Shown here piece after piece: positions 35,903 through 44,686 of a DNA stretch of 64,000 nucleotides. Below the pieces are notes generated by a model. The model made no database searches, was not told the DNA's origin, and saw only the letters and a program-made list of their open reading frames with translations. The DNA comes from Streptomyces roseoverticillatus (lineage in GTDB: Bacteria > Actinomycetota > Actinomycetes > Streptomycetales > Streptomycetaceae). Each line of letters opens with the position of its first letter. Positions within the stretch are counted from its first letter, which is position 1. Position numbers and translations under genes: made by a program. The stretch spans positions 124,001 through 188,000 of the forward strand of contig NZ_JOFL01000005.1 in assembly GCF_000719265.1 (NCBI RefSeq). The letters are read 5' to 3'.

Positions 35903-36862
35903 ATGTCACTGCTGAACCGGCCGGACGCCCCGGCCATGAGCGCCGCCGACGAGGCCGAACTGGCGGCGCTGCTCGACCTGCTGGACGCCGACGAGTGGCC
36001 CGAGGACCTCTTCGAGGGCCGCGTGTTCTACGACCAGTGGGGCACCCCGGTGGCGGCGGACGTCCGGGTCACCGAGCGCGACGCGGGCGGCGTGCCCGCC
36101 TACGTGCTCACCCCGCCGGACGCCGACCCCGCGCGGATCGGGATCTGGCTGCACGGCGGCGGCTACGTGTTCGGCTCGCAGACCAGCCACGGCAGCATGG
36201 TCGCCGAAGCCGCGCGCAGCGCCGGCTGCGCCTTCCTGCACCCGCAGTACCGCAGGGCCCCGGAGCACAAGTTCCCGGCGCCCGTCGAGGACGCCGTGGC
36301 CGTCTACGCGGCCCTGCTGGACGAGGGACGGGCCCCCGAGTCGATCGTCATGGCCGGCGACTCCGCCGGCGGCGGCCTGCTGCTCGCCGCGCTGCTCGCC
36401 GCCCGCGACCGCGGGCTGCCGATGCCCGCGGCTGCCGCCGTCGTCTCGCCCTGGACGGACCTGGCCGGCACGGGGGAGACCTTCACGACGAAGGAGGACA
36501 TCGACCCGCTCCTGTCCCGGTCGGTGGTCGACGACGTCGCCGGGGCCTACCTCGACGGAACCGCCCCCGAGACCCCGTACGCCTCCCCGCACTACGGCGA
36601 CCCCCACGGCTTCCCGCCGGTGCTGATCCAGGTCGGCGAGCGGGAGATGCTGCACAGCGACTCCGAGCGGTTCGCCGCCAAGCTGGCCGCCGCCGGCTCC
36701 CCGGTCACCATCGAGGTCTGGCCGGGCATGGTCCACGTCTGGCACCTGCACCACTCGCGCCTGGCCAAGGCCCGCGAGGCGCTCGCGCGCCTGGGCGCCT
36801 TCCTGCGCGAGCCCGGCACGGCCGCGCCCCGCGAGGGCGCACGGAACGAGGGAAACTCATGA
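35903..36862 (+). CDS. Alpha/beta hydrolase, hormone-sensitive-lipase type
   Basis: 319 aa from ATG 35903 (GAGG upstream); GTG 35891 overlapping the previous stop is the alternative. The oxyanion motif 'WLHGGGYVFGS', nucleophile elbow 'MAGDSAGGGLL', acid region 'VGEREMLHSDS' and 'GMVHVWHLH' His complete a catalytic triad of the HSL family. It could be a thioesterase-like release enzyme, an esterase on the intermediate, or a self-protecting hydrolase. It overlaps the next gene by 4 bases. Confidence 0.88.
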   Translation: MSLLNRPDAPAMSAADEAELAALLDLLDADEWPEDLFEGRVFYDQWGTPVAADVRVTERDAGGVPAYVLTPPDADPARIGIWLHGGGYVFGSQTSHGSMVAEAARSAGCAFLHPQYRRAPEHKFPAPVEDAVAVYAALLDEGRAPESIVMAGDSAGGGLLLAALLAARDRGLPMPAAAAVVSPWTDLAGTGETFTTKEDIDPLLSRSVVDDVAGAYLDGTAPETPYASPHYGDPHGFPPVLIQVGEREMLHSDSERFAAKLAAAGSPVTIEVWPGMVHVWHLHHSRLAKAREALARLGAFLREPGTAAPREGARNEGNS

Positions 36863-38124
36863 GCGACGACACCGTGACCGGCCCGGAGGCCGAGACGGTG
36901 ATGGGACCGCACCGGTTCCGGAACAACCAGCGCATGGTCCCGGCCGGCGAGGCGGCGTGGAAGCTCGCCGGGGACAACGGGATGCTCGACATCCGCGTCG
37001 ACGCCACGAACGGCCAGAACCGGCTGCGCGACGTCCGCACCGGGCACGAGTTCCTGAACCTCTCCTCCTGCTCCTACCTCGGCCTGAACAGCCACCCGAC
37101 CGTCGTCGAGGCAGGCGTCGCGGCCCTGCGCGAGGAGCAGATCACCGGGCTGGCCATGGCCGAGTTCCGGATCCGCCTGGAGGCCGCGCACCGCCTGGAG
37201 GAGGAGCTCGCCGGCCTGTTCGGCGGGCCCGTGCTGCCGTCGATCTCCTGCGGCGTGACCAGCGCCGCCGTGCTGCCCCTGCTGGCCTCGGGACACCTCA
37301 CCGGCAGCGAGCCGCTGGTCATGGTCTTCGACCGGTTCGCGCACTTCTCGATGAACTTCGTCAAGCCGGTCGTCGCCGACGAGACGATGGTGCTGACCAG
37401 CCCGCACAACGACATGCAGTTCCTCGAGGACGTGTGCCGGAAGTACCCGCGCGTGGCCTACGTGTGCGAGGGCGCGTACTCCACCGGCGGCCTCGCCGAC
37501 CTGGAGGGCATCAAGTCCCTGCAGGAGAAGTACGGCATGTACGTCTACCTGGACGACTCGCACGCCCTCTCCACACAGGGCCCGAACGGCGAGGGCTACG
37601 CCCGCTCGGTCTTCCGCGAGCTCGACGAACGCACCATGATCGTCGCCTCGACCGCCAAGGCCTTCGGCAGCACCGGCGGCATCGCCATGCTCGGCTCGTC
37701 CAGTGTCTTCGACTTCCTCTACCGCTCCGGCCCGATGGGCTGGTCCCAGGGGATGCGCACCGGCGCCATCGGCACGACCCTGGGCAGCATCGCCGTCCAC
37801 CGCTCCCCGGAGCTCGGCGTGCGCCAGCGCCAACTGGCCGAGAACATCGCGACCTTCGACCGGCGCATGAAGGGCCGCGACGTCCGCGGCACCGGATCGC
37901 ACATCAAGTTCGTCACGGTCGGCGAGAACGAGAAGGCGGTGCGGCTCTCCACCGAGCTCTACCGGCGCGGCTACTACTGCTCGGCGATGTTCTTCCCGGT
38001 CGTCCCGCGCGGCCAGGCCGGCGTCCGGCTGATGCTCCGCGGCGACATGACCACCACGATGACGGAGGACTTCGTCACCGTCCTCGAAGACGTACTGGAC
38101 GACGTGCTGGACGGGCCGGCATGA
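36859..38124 (+). CDS. PLP-dependent alpha-oxoamine synthase (AONS/KBL family)
   Basis: 421 aa. 'LNLSSCSYLGLNSHPTVVEA' opens the fold-type I domain; 'DRFAHFSM', 'VYLDDSHALSTQGPNGEG' and the PLP lysine in 'ASTAKAFGSTGG' (Lys267) mark it as an alpha-oxoamine synthase. These enzymes condense an amino acid with an acyl-CoA/ACP with loss of CO2, giving an alpha-aminoketone. Upstream hydroxyacyl-CoA enzymes could supply the acyl-CoA. It is the most informative gene of the cluster: it predicts a C-C bond between an amino acid and an acyl unit, as in pseudopeptides. Confidence 0.9.
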   Translation: MSDDTVTGPEAETVMGPHRFRNNQRMVPAGEAAWKLAGDNGMLDIRVDATNGQNRLRDVRTGHEFLNLSSCSYLGLNSHPTVVEAGVAALREEQITGLAMAEFRIRLEAAHRLEEELAGLFGGPVLPSISCGVTSAAVLPLLASGHLTGSEPLVMVFDRFAHFSMNFVKPVVADETMVLTSPHNDMQFLEDVCRKYPRVAYVCEGAYSTGGLADLEGIKSLQEKYGMYVYLDDSHALSTQGPNGEGYARSVFRELDERTMIVASTAKAFGSTGGIAMLGSSSVFDFLYRSGPMGWSQGMRTGAIGTTLGSIAVHRSPELGVRQRQLAENIATFDRRMKGRDVRGTGSHIKFVTVGENEKAVRLSTELYRRGYYCSAMFFPVVPRGQAGVRLMLRGDMTTTMTEDFVTVLEDVLDDVLDGPA

Positions 38125-39113
38125 CGGACTGCATGCGGATGACGGGCCGCGCGACGGCGACCGGAGCCCCGGGAACTTCCCCCGAGCCGTCCGCGGCGCT
38201 CGTCCGGTCCCTGGCCGGGGCCATGCGCGACGCGCTGCGCAGCGGCGCCGTCGGCCGGATGCTGGTCCCGCCGCGGGAGACCGTCGAGGACGCGGCGGGC
38301 GCGAAGTTCATCTCGATGCCCGCCGTGTCCCCCGACCACGACCTCTACGTCAACAAGGTCGCGACGATCGTGGCGTCCCCCGTACCCGGCCGCCGCTCGA
38401 CCGTCACCTCGGTCGTGCCGGTGTTCGCCGCCTCCACCGGGCGCTTCCTCGGCACGCTGGACGGCGACACCGTCACCAACCTCAAGTGCGCGGCCGTGAC
38501 GGCGCTGGTGACGGACCGGTGCGCCGCGCCCGGCAGCCGCGTCCTCGGCATCATCGGCTCCGGCGTCCAGGCGCGCCAGCAGTTCCTCGGCGTGTCCGCG
38601 GTGCGCGACCTCGCCGAGGTCCGGGTCTGGTCCCGCGACCCGGCCCGCGCCGCGGCCTTCGCCCGCGACATCGAGGAGACCGCGGCCGCCGCAGGCCAAA
38701 AGGTCGGCGTCGTCGTGGCCGGGTCGGCCGAGCACGCCGCCCGGGGCGCCGACATCCTGTCCACGGCGACCACTTCGGTCCGCCCGCTGCCGATCCCGGC
38801 CGGGCTGCCCGCCCACGTGCACATCAACTGCATGGGGGCGCACACCACCGCGTCGCGCGAGGTGTCCGCCGAGCTGCTCCGCAGCAACGTCGTGATCGTC
38901 GAGGACCTGCGCACCGCGATCGCCGAGGCCGGCGAGAGCCACGCCGGGGCGATCGAGCTCGACGCCCTCTTCGCCCCGGGCGCCGGGGAGTTCACTAGGC
39001 AGGGGACGATCTTCGCCTCGACCGGGTGCGCGTATCTTGATTTGATCACTTGTGCCCATCTGGCAGGGCGCGACGACTTCGAGGGTTTCCGGCTGACGGG
39101 TGCTGCCCCGTGA
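38121..39113 (+). CDS. Ornithine-cyclodeaminase/mu-crystallin-family dehydrogenase
   Basis: 330 aa, start overlapping the synthase stop (ATGA). NAD-binding loop 'VLGIIGSGVQARQQFLGV' and the substrate region 'AGAKFISMPAVSPDHDLY' are typical. The conserved 'LRTAA' of the family is 'LKCAA' here, so the carboxylate-binding Arg is Lys. Members include ornithine cyclodeaminase, alanine dehydrogenase and SbnB. It may reduce or form an imine near the aminoketone, or make an unusual amino acid. Directly downstream of the alpha-oxoamine synthase, reduction of the cyclised aminoketone/imine is the best guess. Confidence 0.85.
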   Translation: MTDCMRMTGRATATGAPGTSPEPSAALVRSLAGAMRDALRSGAVGRMLVPPRETVEDAAGAKFISMPAVSPDHDLYVNKVATIVASPVPGRRSTVTSVVPVFAASTGRFLGTLDGDTVTNLKCAAVTALVTDRCAAPGSRVLGIIGSGVQARQQFLGVSAVRDLAEVRVWSRDPARAAAFARDIEETAAAAGQKVGVVVAGSAEHAARGADILSTATTSVRPLPIPAGLPAHVHINCMGAHTTASREVSAELLRSNVVIVEDLRTAIAEAGESHAGAIELDALFAPGAGEFTRQGTIFASTGCAYLDLITCAHLAGRDDFEGFRLTGAAP

Positions 39114-39148
39114 CCGCCGGTACGCCCCCGACCAAGGGAGGGAAACGC

Positions 39149-40657
39149 ATGGCAAGCAAGGCCAACACGGCGAACATCGGGCGCGAGGAGATCTCGGGCG
39201 CCCACGACGCGCGGATCCCGCAGAAGTTCCTCGACCTGATGGCGACCGGCTGGCGCGCGGAGGAGGACCTCGACCTCACCCCCGTCCCGCAGGTCAAGCA
39301 CCTCGCCCGCCGCCGGGCCCAGCTGTCCGCGGCCTTCCCGGGCGACACCCTCGTGATCCCCACGGGCAGCCACCGCTCGCGCACCTTCGGCGCCCCCTAC
39401 GAGTTCCGGGCCGGCAGCGACTTCCTGTGGCTGACGGGCGATCAGGAGCCGCACGCCGTCCTGGTCATGCACGCCACCGCCACCGGCCACGACGCCGTCC
39501 TCTACGTACAGCCCCGCCTGGACCACACGGCCGGCGTCCAGTACCTGGACCGCATGGACGGCGAGATCTGGCACGGCCGGCGCTTCTCCCCGGAGGAGAA
39601 GTCCGCCATCCTCGGCATCGCCACGCGCCCCCTGGGCGAACTGCCCGCGGTGCTCGCCTCGCTGGCGACCTCGGACCGCGTGCGCGTCCTGCGCGGCTAC
39701 GACATCCACATCGACGGCGGGCTGGAGCGCGGCGCGCTGCCCGTCACGCCCGAGAACACCGAGCGCGACGCCATGCTCGCCAGCGTCCTCTCCGAGCTGC
39801 GGCTGGAGAAGGACGAGTGGGAGATCGCCCAGTTGCAGGAGGCGGTCGACGCCACCATCCTCGGCTTCGAGGACATCGCCCGCCGCCTGCGCCCCGACGC
39901 CCCGACGCCCGAGCGGTACATCGAGGGCATCATGACCTGGCGCGCGCGCATCGCCGGCAACAGCCTCGGCTACAGCTCCATCGCCGCCGGCGGCCCCCGC
40001 TCCACGATCCTGCACTGGTCGCACAACAACGCCGTCGTCGAGCCCGGCCAGATCCTGCTCATGGACATGGGCATCGAGAACAACAACGGCTACACCGCGG
40101 ACGTCACCCGCGTCCTGCCGGTCTCCGGCACGTTCACCAAGGCCCAGCGCGACGTGTACGACATCGTGCACGCGTCGCGGACCGCGGGCCTCGCCAAGAT
40201 GGCCCCCGGCGTCGCCTTCACCGAGATCCAGGCCACCTGCAACCGCGTGCTCGCCGAGGGCCTGAGCAGCCTCGGCATCCTCAAGGGCAGCGTGGAGGAG
40301 GCGATGGACCCGGCGTCGATCGCGTACCGCCGCTGGTCGCTGCACGGCTTCGGCCACATGCTCGGCCTGGACGTCCACGACTGCGGGCACGCCCGCCCCG
40401 AGTACTACGGCGGCGGCGTCCTGCGCGAGAACCACGTCCTGACCATGGAGCCCGGCCTCTACCTGCAGCCGCACGACGAGCTGGTGCCCGAGGAGCTGCG
40501 CGGCATCGGCGTGCGGATCGAGGACGACGTCCTGATCACCGCCACCGGCAACACCCTGCTGACCGCGGCGCTGCCGACCGAGTCGCACGAGGTCGAGTCC
40601 TGGCTCGCCGCCCAGCGCGAGGCGGGCCCGCGGGAGCCGGGCCTCGATGGCAACTGA
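39149..40657 (+). CDS. M24-family Xaa-Pro aminopeptidase (aminopeptidase P) homologue
   Basis: 502 aa from ATG 39149 (AGGGAGGG upstream). The aminopeptidase-P N-domain ('FPGDTLVIPTGS', 'YEFRAGSDFLWLTGD') precedes the pita-bread domain with metal ligands in 'LLMDMGIENNNGYTADVTR', 'HGFGHMLGLDVHDCG', 'LTMEPGLYL' and 'VRIEDDVLIT', so it should be active. In a pathway context it may trim a peptide intermediate or be a resistant copy of the product's target, if that is an aminopeptidase. The primary-metabolism copy is probably elsewhere. Confidence 0.9.
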   Translation: MASKANTANIGREEISGAHDARIPQKFLDLMATGWRAEEDLDLTPVPQVKHLARRRAQLSAAFPGDTLVIPTGSHRSRTFGAPYEFRAGSDFLWLTGDQEPHAVLVMHATATGHDAVLYVQPRLDHTAGVQYLDRMDGEIWHGRRFSPEEKSAILGIATRPLGELPAVLASLATSDRVRVLRGYDIHIDGGLERGALPVTPENTERDAMLASVLSELRLEKDEWEIAQLQEAVDATILGFEDIARRLRPDAPTPERYIEGIMTWRARIAGNSLGYSSIAAGGPRSTILHWSHNNAVVEPGQILLMDMGIENNNGYTADVTRVLPVSGTFTKAQRDVYDIVHASRTAGLAKMAPGVAFTEIQATCNRVLAEGLSSLGILKGSVEEAMDPASIAYRRWSLHGFGHMLGLDVHDCGHARPEYYGGGVLRENHVLTMEPGLYLQPHDELVPEELRGIGVRIEDDVLITATGNTLLTAALPTESHEVESWLAAQREAGPREPGLDGN

Positions 40658-40916
40658 CGACACCGGCGCGGCGCTCGCGGCGGACCCTGCGGCAGCGGTG
40701 GACCCCGCTGCCGCGGTGCGGTCCGCCGCCGAGGCGGAGTTCGACGCCCTGACCGGCCGGCTGGGCATCGACGTCCCTGCCGACCTCAAGGGCGGCGTCC
40801 TGGCCGGCTACCGGGGGCTGCGGGACATGACCGTGCTGCTGCGCGGCGTGGACACCGGCCACCGTCCCGGCAGGGACCCCCGTACGGGCAACGACGAGGA
40901 GAGACCGGGTGCCTGA
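40647..40916 (+). CDS. AtzG/GatC-like small subunit (DUF4089-type)
   Basis: 89 aa, starting inside the peptidase 3' end (11-base overlap). 'RLGIDVPADLKGGVLAGYRGLRDMTVLLRGVD' resembles the AtzG/DUF4089 helical proteins that, like GatC, wrap around an amidase subunit. It immediately precedes and overlaps the amidase gene, exactly as atzG precedes atzE. Probable stabilising or substrate-shaping subunit of the amidase. Confidence 0.7.
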   Translation: MATDDTGAALAADPAAAVDPAAAVRSAAEAEFDALTGRLGIDVPADLKGGVLAGYRGLRDMTVLLRGVDTGHRPGRDPRTGNDEERPGA

Positions 40917-42369
40917 CATGCCCTCGGCTCGGCAGGCCACGGCACTGCACGAGCTGTCCGTTCCCGAGGCGGGAGCGCTCCTGCGGTCGGGTGAGCTCAC
41001 CTCGGTCGAGCTCACCCGGCACGCCCTCGACCGGATCGCCCGGCTCGACCCCGCGCTGCACGCCTTCATCCTGGTCACGGAGCGGACCGCACTGGAGCGG
41101 GCCGAAGCGGCCGACCGCGACCTGCGGGCCGGCACCGACCGCGGTCCGATGCACGGGATCCCGTACGCGCTGAAGGACATCTTCGACGCGGAAGGGGTCC
41201 CTACCACGAACGCCTCGTGGCTGCGGACCGGCGACGTGGCCCGTACGGACAGCACGGTGGAGCGCCGCCTGCGCGCCGGGGGCGCGGTCGGACTGGGCAA
41301 GCTGACCACCTTCGAGTTCGCGGTCGGCGGCCCCAGCTTCGACCTGCCCGTCCCGCCCGCCCGCAACCCGTGGAGCGAGGAGCACGTGCCCAGCGGCTCC
41401 TCGTCGGGTTCGGGCGCGGCGGTCGCCGCGGGGCTGACCCGCGTCACCATCGGCTCCGACACCAGCGGCTCCACCCGGGGCCCGGCGTTCCACTGCGGCG
41501 CGGTCGGCCTCAAGCCGACCTACGGGCGGGTGTCCGGCCACGGCGCCCAGACCCTGTCGCGGACGCTGGACCACTTCGGGCCGCTGACCTGGACCGTCGC
41601 CGACGCGGCCGCCGCGCTGCAGGTGGTCGCCGGCGCCGACCCGGCCGATCCGCGCACCGCGGGCGCCCCGGTGGACGACTGGACCGCGGCCCTGGGCCGC
41701 GGGGTCGCCGGGCTGCGCGTGGCCACCTCGCCGGGCTGGTACGCCGACGACCCCCTGACGATGCCGGAGATCACCACCGGCATCGAGCGGGCGCTCGGCG
41801 TGCTCGCCGGCCACGGCGCGGCCGTCGAAGAGGTCACGCTGCCGCCCTACGACGTGTTCAACGCGTGCGGCCGCGTCGTCTTCGCGGCGGAGGCGTTCGC
41901 GGTCCACCAGGACGACCTGCGCCGCAGCCCGCGCTCGTTCGGGCGCTACACGTACCAGCGGGTGATGCCCGGCGCCGGGATCGCGGCGGCCGACTACCTG
42001 CGCGCCATGGACGTACGGCAATGGCTGAAGCGGCAGCTCGACGAGACCGTGTTCGACCGCCACGACGTCCTGGTCACCGTGTGCGGCCAGACCACCGCGG
42101 CGCGCTGGAGCGACTTCCCCGAGAACTGGCCGCCGCCCAAGCTCGCCAACGACATGCAGACCATCCCCTTCAGCGTCACCGGCCATCCCGCGCTGTCGCT
42201 GCCGATCGGGTTCGCCGCGGACGGGCTGCCCATCGGCCTGCAGATCGTCGGGCGGGCGCACGACGAGGCCACCGTGTTCCGCGTGGCCGAGGTGCTGGAG
42301 GCGGAACTGGGAGAGCGGCACCGCCGTCCGCGGCTGCAGGACATCGACGACGCCGGGGGGAACTCATGA
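40909..42369 (+). CDS. Amidase-signature hydrolase (AtzE/GatA-like)
   Basis: 486 aa from GTG 40909 (overlaps the AtzG-like stop; GAGGAGA upstream) or ATG 40918. The Ser-cisSer-Lys triad is visible: Lys89 in 'YALKDIFDAEG', the Gly/Ser-rich loop 'PSGSSSGSGAAVAAG' around residue 165, and Ser188 in 'SDTSGSTRGPA'. It hydrolyses an amide or transfers ammonia. With the AtzG-like partner and no GatB it should be a stand-alone AtzEG-type complex acting on a small amide or carbamoyl compound of the pathway. Confidence 0.9.
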   Translation: MPDMPSARQATALHELSVPEAGALLRSGELTSVELTRHALDRIARLDPALHAFILVTERTALERAEAADRDLRAGTDRGPMHGIPYALKDIFDAEGVPTTNASWLRTGDVARTDSTVERRLRAGGAVGLGKLTTFEFAVGGPSFDLPVPPARNPWSEEHVPSGSSSGSGAAVAAGLTRVTIGSDTSGSTRGPAFHCGAVGLKPTYGRVSGHGAQTLSRTLDHFGPLTWTVADAAAALQVVAGADPADPRTAGAPVDDWTAALGRGVAGLRVATSPGWYADDPLTMPEITTGIERALGVLAGHGAAVEEVTLPPYDVFNACGRVVFAAEAFAVHQDDLRRSPRSFGRYTYQRVMPGAGIAAADYLRAMDVRQWLKRQLDETVFDRHDVLVTVCGQTTAARWSDFPENWPPPKLANDMQTIPFSVTGHPALSLPIGFAADGLPIGLQIVGRAHDEATVFRVAEVLEAELGERHRRPRLQDIDDAGGNS

Positions 42370-43193
42370 GTGCGGTAACTGAAGCGGCTTTGGCGACCGA
42401 CTACGCGTCGGGCGCGCTCAGCAAGGACACACCGGAGGAGTTCGAGCGGCTGCAACTGCTCCAGGCGTGGGGCGATCCCGACACCCGCACCGTGCTGCGG
42501 AAGCTCGGGATCGGCCGCGACTGGCAGTGCCTGGAGATCGGGGCGGGCGCCGGCTCCGTCGCGCGCTGGACCGCCGACCAGTGCCCGGACGGCTCCGTCC
42601 TCGCGGTCGACATGGACACCCGGTACCTGGTCGACACCGACCGCCCCAACCTCGAATGGCGCACCGGCGACATCCGCGAACTGGACTTCGCACCCGGCTC
42701 GTTCGACCTGGTGCACTCGCGGTTCACCTTCTGCCACCTGCCCGAGCGCGAGCAACTGGTCGCCAGGGCCGTGCAGTGGCTGAAGCCCGGCGGCCGGCTC
42801 GCGCTCGGCGAGCCCCTGCTCATGCCGGCGGCGGGCTCGGTGCACGAGCCGGTACGCCGCTTCTTCGGCGCCCTGGAGACGGGCTGGGCCGCCCAGGGCT
42901 CCGACATGCACCGGTGGGCGCAGACGCTCCCGTCCCAGCTGGCGCGCGCCGGCCTGCGCGACGTCGAGGTCCTGACGCGGGCGAACCGCCTCGGCGAGCG
43001 CGGCCCCTACGGCGCGCTGGCCGCCGCCAACATCCGGCAGGAGGGCGCGTACCTCGTCAGCGCCGGCCTCCTGACCCAGGCCGACGTCGACGCGGTCACC
43101 GACCTGTGCGCGGACCCCGGCTTCACCGACATCCGCTCGATCACGGTCTACGCGTGGGGCCGCAAGCCCGCCGGGGCAGAGGGCGGGTCGTGA
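42366..43193 (+). CDS. Class I SAM-dependent methyltransferase
   Basis: 275 aa, start overlapping the amidase stop (ATGA). SAM motif I 'CLEIGAGAGSVARWTADQCP', motif II acidic 'VLAVDMDTRYL', 'FDLVHSRFTFCHLP' and 'LKPGGRLALGEPLL' place it in the UbiE/Methyltransf_25 group, usually O-, N- or C-methylation of small molecules. It overlaps the exporter start by 4 bases, suggesting a late tailoring step. Confidence 0.9.
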   Translation: MSAVTEAALATDYASGALSKDTPEEFERLQLLQAWGDPDTRTVLRKLGIGRDWQCLEIGAGAGSVARWTADQCPDGSVLAVDMDTRYLVDTDRPNLEWRTGDIRELDFAPGSFDLVHSRFTFCHLPEREQLVARAVQWLKPGGRLALGEPLLMPAAGSVHEPVRRFFGALETGWAAQGSDMHRWAQTLPSQLARAGLRDVEVLTRANRLGERGPYGALAAANIRQEGAYLVSAGLLTQADVDAVTDLCADPGFTDIRSITVYAWGRKPAGAEGGS

Positions 43194-44686
43194 CGGAGCC
43201 GGCGCCGGCAGGGGCCGCCCTCGGCGAGCCGGCGGCCGGCGACCGGGCGGGCTTCTCCCCGCTCGCCTGGCGCGCCGTCCTCGGCTGCATCATCGCTGCC
43301 GCCATGACCGTCCTGGACCTGGCCATGACCAGCACCGTGCTGGGCAGCATCCAGGAGACCATGGGCGAGCCGCTCGCCAAGGGCGCCCTGGTGATCTCGG
43401 CGTACGCCACCGCCGAGCTGATCACCCTCTCGCTGAGCGCCTTCCTGACCCGGGTGTTCCCCGCACGGACCTACCTCGTCCTGCTGGTGTGCCTGTTCGT
43501 GGCCGGCGCTCTGCTGTCCGCCTGCGCGTGGAGCTTCGAGAGCCTGCTCGTGGCGCGCGTCGTGCAGGGCGCGGCGAGCGGGGCGATCATGCCGTTCGCG
43601 TACTACGCGATCGTCGTGCTCCTGCCGGGCGACAAGCACCCGAAGGCGATCTCGACGTTCTCGATCTTGGTCACCGGCTCGTACGTCCTCGCCCCCGTCC
43701 TGTGCATCACCCTGGGGGAGTGGATCAGCTGGCGCGCGCTGTACTGCGTGGCCGCGCCCGTGGGCGCGCTCGGGCTGTGGCTCGCCCTGCCCGGGCTGCG
43801 GCACATGCGCACGGACGCCGCTCCGCTCGGCCGCAAGGTGAACGTCGTGGGCGCCGGGGCGGCCGTGGCCGGCCTGGGCTGCACCCAGTACGCACTGGAC
43901 ACCGGCCAGGAGCGCGGCTGGTTCTCCTCCGCGGTCGTGACCCTCGCCGTGGGCGCGGCGATCGTCGCCGCCGTCCTGTTCGTGGTGACGGAGCTGCGGA
44001 GCCGCCACCCGCTCGTCGACCTGCGGCTGCTGCGGCTGCGGCCGTTCCTGGCCGGCTGCGTGTTCAACGTCGTCGGCGGCGTGGCCGTGTACTCCAGCTA
44101 CGTCCTGATCCCCGTCTACCTGACCACGCTCGGCTTCTCCGCCGCCGACATCGCCACCGTCTCGCTCTACGGCGGCACCGTCCAGCTCGCCATCGCGCTC
44201 GGCCTGCCGCTCCTCCTGCGCCGCATCGACACCTACCTCGTGTCGTGCACGGGCGCCCTCATGTTCGCGACGGCCGCGCTGCTGCCCTTCCTCGCCGGCT
44301 CCTCGCCGCCCTACGTCGTGATCGTCATCGCGCTGATGTGCCGCTCCGTCGGCTCCGGCCTGCTGCTCGCCGCGCTCGGCCTGATGGCCACCCGCGCGCT
44401 GAGCGCCCATCAGGCGGCGTCCGGCTCCCTGCTGTTCAACATGGCGCGCAGCCTGGGCGGATCGGTCGGTGCCGCGGGCTGCGCGGCGTTCCTGACGATC
44501 CGGGAGGCGTACCACGCGGCCGCCACCGGCTCGGACCGTGCGGACGACGCGGGCCGGAGCCTCGCCCTGCACGACGTGTTCGCCGTGGCGTTCGCGATCC
44601 TCCTGCTGCTCGCGCTCTCCCTGGCCGCCGGCTACGCACTCCGCCGGATCCAGGCCCGGCGAGCGTCCCTCACCACCGATGGGTGA
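43190..44686 (+). CDS. MFS drug exporter (DHA2/EmrB-like)
   Basis: 498 aa from GTG 43190 with about 14 membrane segments. 'MTVLDLAMTSTVLGSIQETMG' is the DHA2 first-helix motif, 'VVQGAASGAIMPFAYYAIVVLLP' the motif-C region, and 'GCTQYALDTGQERGWF' the middle loop. It is the probable exporter and self-resistance protein for the product of this operon. Overlaps at both ends put it under the same transcript. Confidence 0.92.
   Translation: MTEPAPAGAALGEPAAGDRAGFSPLAWRAVLGCIIAAAMTVLDLAMTSTVLGSIQETMGEPLAKGALVISAYATAELITLSLSAFLTRVFPARTYLVLLVCLFVAGALLSACAWSFESLLVARVVQGAASGAIMPFAYYAIVVLLPGDKHPKAISTFSILVTGSYVLAPVLCITLGEWISWRALYCVAAPVGALGLWLALPGLRHMRTDAAPLGRKVNVVGAGAAVAGLGCTQYALDTGQERGWFSSAVVTLAVGAAIVAAVLFVVTELRSRHPLVDLRLLRLRPFLAGCVFNVVGGVAVYSSYVLIPVYLTTLGFSAADIATVSLYGGTVQLAIALGLPLLLRRIDTYLVSCTGALMFATAALLPFLAGSSPPYVVIVIALMCRSVGSGLLLAALGLMATRALSAHQAASGSLLFNMARSLGGSVGAAGCAAFLTIREAYHAAATGSDRADDAGRSLALHDVFAVAFAILLLLALSLAAGYALRRIQARRASLTTDG

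Noticed and set aside
43148..44572. 474-codon minus-strand frame opposite the MFS exporter
   Set aside because: Gln/Arg/Gly-rich, no membrane helices or motifs, and antisense to a complete transporter.
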